DNA from: Collinsella sp. | GTDB lineage: Bacteria; Actinomycetota; Coriobacteriia; Coriobacteriales; Coriobacteriaceae | Length of the DNA: 43,654 nt | Reading direction: 5' to 3' | Assembly (NCBI GenBank): GCA_019414325.1 | Contig: DXMG01000017.1 | Span: 1-43,654, forward strand | Shown: positions 41,038 to 43,654 of the stretch, piece after piece | Numbering within the stretch: position 1 is the stretch's first letter | Layout of the letters: every line of letters starts with the position of its first letter | Program-made: the position numbers and the translations under genes | The notes under the pieces: generated by a model | Told to the model about the DNA's origin: nothing | The model's input: the letters and a program-made list of their open reading frames with translations, nothing else | Database searches by the model: none

Positions 41038-41613
41038 GTGAGTACCCGTAGCGCCACGAACAAGCGCACGCAATCCCACGAAGTTACCGGGGTTGCGCGC
41101 AAGTCTGCCGCATCTGCTAAGCCCGCCCGCCAAGCAGCGAGCTCCGTTCGCGTCGTGCCGGCTTCGTCTAAGGCACGCCGCAAAGAGCTCGAGAAGGGCG
41201 AGAGCCTCGAGGGCCTCTCTAAAGAGGAGAAGCGCGCCCGCAAGGCTAAGCAGCGCGCCAAGGAGGACCGCATCTATACGGTGTCGAATATCCTCCTCAA
41301 GCAGGATGAGGACTACACCAAGCGCCGCCGCATCTGGTGGGCCGTGCTCGCTATCGGCATGGTGCTCGTCGTGGCCATTTGGGCTTCGCTGTACTTCGCT
41401 CCCGCTGGCATGGTGTCCAGCCCTGTCCAGATGGTCGGCATCGTTTTGTCTTACATCGTCATTTTGGGTGACTTTATCTACGACTTTGTTCGTATTCGTC
41501 CCCTGCGCAACATGTACCGCACGCAGGCCGAGGGCATGTCCGAGAACAAGCTCAACGCCCTTATCGAGCGCTCGGCTGCCGAGGAGGACAAGAAGGACTC
41601 TAAGAAGAAGTAG
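41038..41613 (+). CDS. Membrane protein with basic N-terminal region, unknown
   Basis: 191 residues. The first 100 are very rich in Lys, Arg, Ala and Ser and look disordered or coiled (SLEGLSKEEKRARKAKQRAK). Two hydrophobic segments follow at about 101-121 and 128-148, then a charged tail. The start GTG directly follows the purC stop with AAGGAG in the end of purC, so it is translated as part of that operon. No family recognised. Confidence 0.75.
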   Translation: MSTRSATNKRTQSHEVTGVARKSAASAKPARQAASSVRVVPASSKARRKELEKGESLEGLSKEEKRARKAKQRAKEDRIYTVSNILLKQDEDYTKRRRIWWAVLAIGMVLVVAIWASLYFAPAGMVSSPVQMVGIVLSYIVILGDFIYDFVRIRPLRNMYRTQAEGMSENKLNALIERSAAEEDKKDSKKK

Positions 41614-41645
41614 CGTTTGCATGCATACTTATCGCTAAGATATAA

Positions 41646-41674
41646 GGCGCGTCGTTTTTGCGGCGCGCCTTTTT
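41646..41674 (+). terminator. Terminator of the purC operon
   Basis: GGCGCGTCG (41646-41654) pairs with CGGCGCGCC (41661-41669), including one G-T pair, followed by five T's. Confidence 0.9.
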
Positions 41675-41702
41675 ACTGTTCTATAGATAGATGGAGTGGC
41701 AC

Positions 41703-42983
41703 ATGATTCGAGCTGCCCTGACGGTCGAAGAGGCTCTGGAGGGCATGAAGGCCCTAGAGCCCAAGATTAAAAACTATGCGCGCCTGGTTGTCCGCAAGGG
41801 CGTAAACGTCAAGCCCGGCCAGGAGGTTGTCGTTCAGTCTCCGGTCGAGTGCGCGCCGTTTGCGCGCGTGGTGGTCGCGGAGGCCTATGCCTCCGGTGCC
41901 GGTCACGTGACGGTTATTTGGGCCGATGACGCCGTGACGAGGCTCACGTACGAGCATGTCGAGAAAAGCTATTTTGAGCAGACGCCCGAGTGGAAGCGCC
42001 TGCAGCTTGATTCCCTGGCCCAGGATGGTGCCTGCTTTATCTTTATCGAGGGTGCGGACCCTGCCGCCCTTAAGGGCATCGATCCCGCTAAGCCTGCTGC
42101 AGCTTCTAAGGCAAGGAACACGCAGTGCAAGGTCTTCCGCCGCGGACTGGACTACAACATCAACCCGTGGTGCATCGCCGGCGCGCCGGTCGTTGCCTGG
42201 GCGCGCGAGGTGTTCCCGGGAGACGCCGATGAGGTTGCAATCTATAAGCTGTGGAATGCGATTCTGCACACCGCTCGCGCCTATGGCCAGGACCCGGAGA
42301 GCGACTGGGAACTCCATGACGCCGCATTCGAAAAGAACCTGCGTTTCCTGAACGACAATCGTTTCGACTACCTGCATTACACCTCGGCAAATGGAACCGA
42401 TCTGACGATTGGCATGACGAAAGGTCACGAGTGGGCCGGCGGCAAGGGCAAGACGCCCGATGGGCACCCCTTCTTCCCCAACATTCCCACCGAGGAAGTC
42501 TTCACCTCGCCTGATCGTATGCGTGCCGACGGTATCGTGTATTCGGCTATGCCGCTCATTCACCACGGTAACAAGGTTGACGATTTTTGGATTAAGTTCG
42601 AGGCGGGCCGCGTAGTGGACTACGATGCCCGCGTGGGTAAGGCGACGCTTGCGAGCATTATTGACACCGATGAAGGTGCCGCTCATCTGGGTGAGATCGC
42701 GCTTATCTCCAAGAACACGCCGATCCGTGAAAGTGGCGTTCTGTTCTATGACACGCTCTATGATGAGAACGCTAGCTGCCATCTCGCGCTAGGTGTCGGT
42801 TTCCCCGAATGCATCGAGGGTGGGTATGACATGTCCAAGGAGGAGCTCCTGGAGCATGGCGTAAACGTCTCGAGCACGCACGTCGATTTTATGATCGGCA
42901 CGGACGATATCGATATTACGGGCATTACGCCTGATGGACGTGAAGTTGTGATTTTCCAGAACGGCCAATGGAGTTGGGAATAG
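41703..42983 (+). CDS. M29-family aminopeptidase (AmpS/PepS type)
   Basis: A metal-dependent aminopeptidase, 426 residues. Family features seen are YARLVVRKGVNVKPGQEVVV near the N-terminus, TSANGTDLTIGM, the metal-ligand region FPNIPTEEVFTSPDR, and the C-terminal SSTHVDFMIG and DDIDITG. The start is placed at ATG 41703, six bases after GGAG; the ATG at 41691 would itself hold that ribosome site. It stands alone after a terminator; its stop overlaps the tRNA-Lys promoter region. Confidence 0.92.
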   Translation: MIRAALTVEEALEGMKALEPKIKNYARLVVRKGVNVKPGQEVVVQSPVECAPFARVVVAEAYASGAGHVTVIWADDAVTRLTYEHVEKSYFEQTPEWKRLQLDSLAQDGACFIFIEGADPAALKGIDPAKPAAASKARNTQCKVFRRGLDYNINPWCIAGAPVVAWAREVFPGDADEVAIYKLWNAILHTARAYGQDPESDWELHDAAFEKNLRFLNDNRFDYLHYTSANGTDLTIGMTKGHEWAGGKGKTPDGHPFFPNIPTEEVFTSPDRMRADGIVYSAMPLIHHGNKVDDFWIKFEAGRVVDYDARVGKATLASIIDTDEGAAHLGEIALISKNTPIRESGVLFYDTLYDENASCHLALGVGFPECIEGGYDMSKEELLEHGVNVSSTHVDFMIGTDDIDITGITPDGREVVIFQNGQWSWE

Positions 42984-43002
42984 TCCCAGACCGTGGTACA
43001 AT
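42974..43002 (+). promoter_or_regulatory. Promoter of tRNA-Lys
   Basis: A -35 box TTGGGA (42974-42979) overlapping the end of the aminopeptidase gene, and -10 box TACAAT (42997-43002), with a 17-base spacer. Confidence 0.7.
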
Positions 43003-43011
43003 GCCACCCGC

Positions 43012-43087
43012 GGGCCGTTAGCTCAGCTGGCAGAGCAGGGGACTTTTAATCCCAAGGTCCAGGGTTCGAACCCCTGACGGCCCACCA
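43012..43087 (+). tRNA. tRNA-Lys (TTT)
   Basis: A complete cloverleaf: acceptor GGGCCGT pairs with ACGGCCC, anticodon loop CTTTTAA (anticodon TTT), T-arm AGGGTTCGAACCCCT, and encoded CCA. Confidence 0.95.
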
Positions 43088-43097
43088 TAGAATGGAA

Positions 43098-43127
43098 AAG
43101 CGACTGGCGGATGCCGGCCGCTTTTTT
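43098..43127 (+). terminator. Terminator of tRNA-Lys
   Basis: AAGCG (43098-43102) pairs with CGCTT (43119-43123) and TGGC with GCCG inside, with one mismatch, followed by a run of T's. Confidence 0.7.
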
Positions 43128-43138
43128 GTTGCCGCGAC

Positions 43139-43262
43139 GCGGGTTCGAACCCGAAAGGGCGCGGAGCTGAGTAAACGCGTGAGCGTTTGCCAGCGCAGCG
43201 CGCAAGGCGCGAAGCGCCGCAGCGGCCGCCTGCGGAGCAGGCTGAACCCCTGACGGCCCACC
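43139..43262 (+). repeat. tRNA-tail hairpin element, Lys unit
   Basis: Same design as the Gly unit. A T-arm-like palindrome CGGGTTCGAACCCG (43140-43153) leads into AGGGCGCGGAGC. Three hairpins follow: AAACGC-GTGA-GCGTTT (43173-43188), GGCGC-GAA-GCGCC (43206-43218) and GCCTGC-GGA-GCAGGC (43228-43242). It ends with a direct copy of the tRNA-Lys 3' end, GAACCCCTGACGGCCCACC (43244-43262). It aligns with the Gly element in its left part (CGAACCCGA, then AGGG, TAAACGCG, AGCGTTT, GCAAGG). Confidence 0.8.
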
Positions 43263-43280
43263 CAAAGTAAGGAATACGAA

Positions 43281-43605
43281 ATGAAAACAAATAGATACGG
43301 AATTAGCGGCAGCACATTAAAGATAATAGCAGCCATTTCGATGGTTCTCGATCATGTAAGCAGGATCGTCCTGACCAATGGAATCATGACTCACGCATCG
43401 TACAGTCAGATATCAGACGAACAGTGGGCGATTCTAAGCGAGGCTTCGGATGTGCTTCATGTTCTTGGCAGAATTGCATTTCCCTTATTTTGCTTTTTGA
43501 TGGTTGAGGGATTTTTGCATACTCATGACTTAAAGAAGTACCTGCGAAATATGCTTGTCTTCGCAATCATTGCGGAGCCCATATACGATTTCGTCCAAAC
43601 GGGGG
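43281..43605 (+). pseudogene. TraX-family membrane protein gene, 5' part, apparently interrupted
   Basis: The frame from ATG 43281 (AAGGA upstream) reads MKTNRYGISGSTLKIIAAIS, MVLDHVSRIVL, LHVLGRIAFPLFCFLMVEGF, HTHDLKKYLRNMLVFAIIAE and PIYDFVQTG. This matches TraX-family multi-pass proteins. After the Gly codon near 43605 the frame continues into sequence resembling an IS end and no longer looks like TraX. Codons are far more AT-rich than in neighbouring genes, suggesting recent transfer. The window ends before any stop, so the disruption is inferred. Confidence 0.65.
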
Positions 43606-43654
43606 TGCGGACAGAAAGTTGGACCGCGGGGCGGTCCGGACTGGAGGTCCGCAT
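43606..43654. mobile_element. Probable left end of an IS3-family element (cut by window end)
   Basis: The sequence TGCGGACAGAAAGTTGGACC resembles terminal inverted repeats of IS3-family (IS150-like) elements, which begin with TG and contain AAAGTTGGAC. It is followed by GGACCGC-GGG-GCGGTCC. No transposase or second end is visible, so this rests on the terminal pattern and on the break in the TraX frame. Confidence 0.5.

Overview
This window looks like the replication-origin region of a high-GC Gram-positive gut actinobacterium of the class Coriobacteriia. Collinsella or a close relative is my best guess. This rests on gene order, a GC-rich codon style, an LPxTG surface protein, WYL regulators and a ParABS locus, not on any database search.

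Layout. The left end holds the 5' part of a tRNA-Ile(GAT) gene (minus strand) and a large near-palindrome. Positions 277-11339 are a minus-strand replication block: gyrA, gyrB, a DciA/DUF721 protein, recF, dnaN, dnaA and a GHKL-ATPase/winged-helix protein. Positions 11340-11684 are the first half of a bipartite oriC; the second half, with a DnaA-trio-like run, lies between dnaA and dnaN (8009-8246). From 11685 the plus strand carries rpmH, rnpA, yidD, yidC, khpB(jag), rsmG, three perfect parS sites, parA, parB and a small membrane protein. Genes therefore diverge from the origin, and ParB loading sits about 3 kb from it.

Positions 16.9-27.5 kb hold rlmN (minus), ddl and an exonuclease-DinG helicase fusion (plus, overlapping), two overlapping WYL regulators (minus), and a large membrane protein with a split, degraded M28-peptidase-like domain, followed by a small membrane protein. 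Positions 27.5-31 kb hold a 1143-residue LPxTG adhesin with a predicted thioester domain and repeated Cna_B/SpaA domains.

Positions 31.2-33.3 kb hold tRNA-Gly(CCC), then an array of tRNA-tail hairpin units, then purB. Positions 33.3-43 kb hold a tethered solute-binding protein overlapping a diguanylate cyclase, a TSCPD protein overlapping a Tat-type lipoprotein, an OmpR-type two-component system, purC, a small membrane protein and an M29 aminopeptidase. The right end holds tRNA-Lys(TTT), one more tRNA-tail hairpin unit and a TraX-like gene that appears to be interrupted at the window edge by an IS3-like end.

Most unusual: (1) homologous three-hairpin elements downstream of two different tRNA genes, each ending in a copy of that tRNA's own 3' end, with two further 131-nt-period units at tRNA-Gly; (2) an origin whose DnaA boxes share the 14-mer ACCTGTTGAAAACT while DnaA carries GNRNHSTV in place of the usual RDH(S/T)TV; (3) a GHKL-winged-helix gene between oriC and dnaA; (4) a GyrA with Tyr at the Ser83-equivalent quinolone position.
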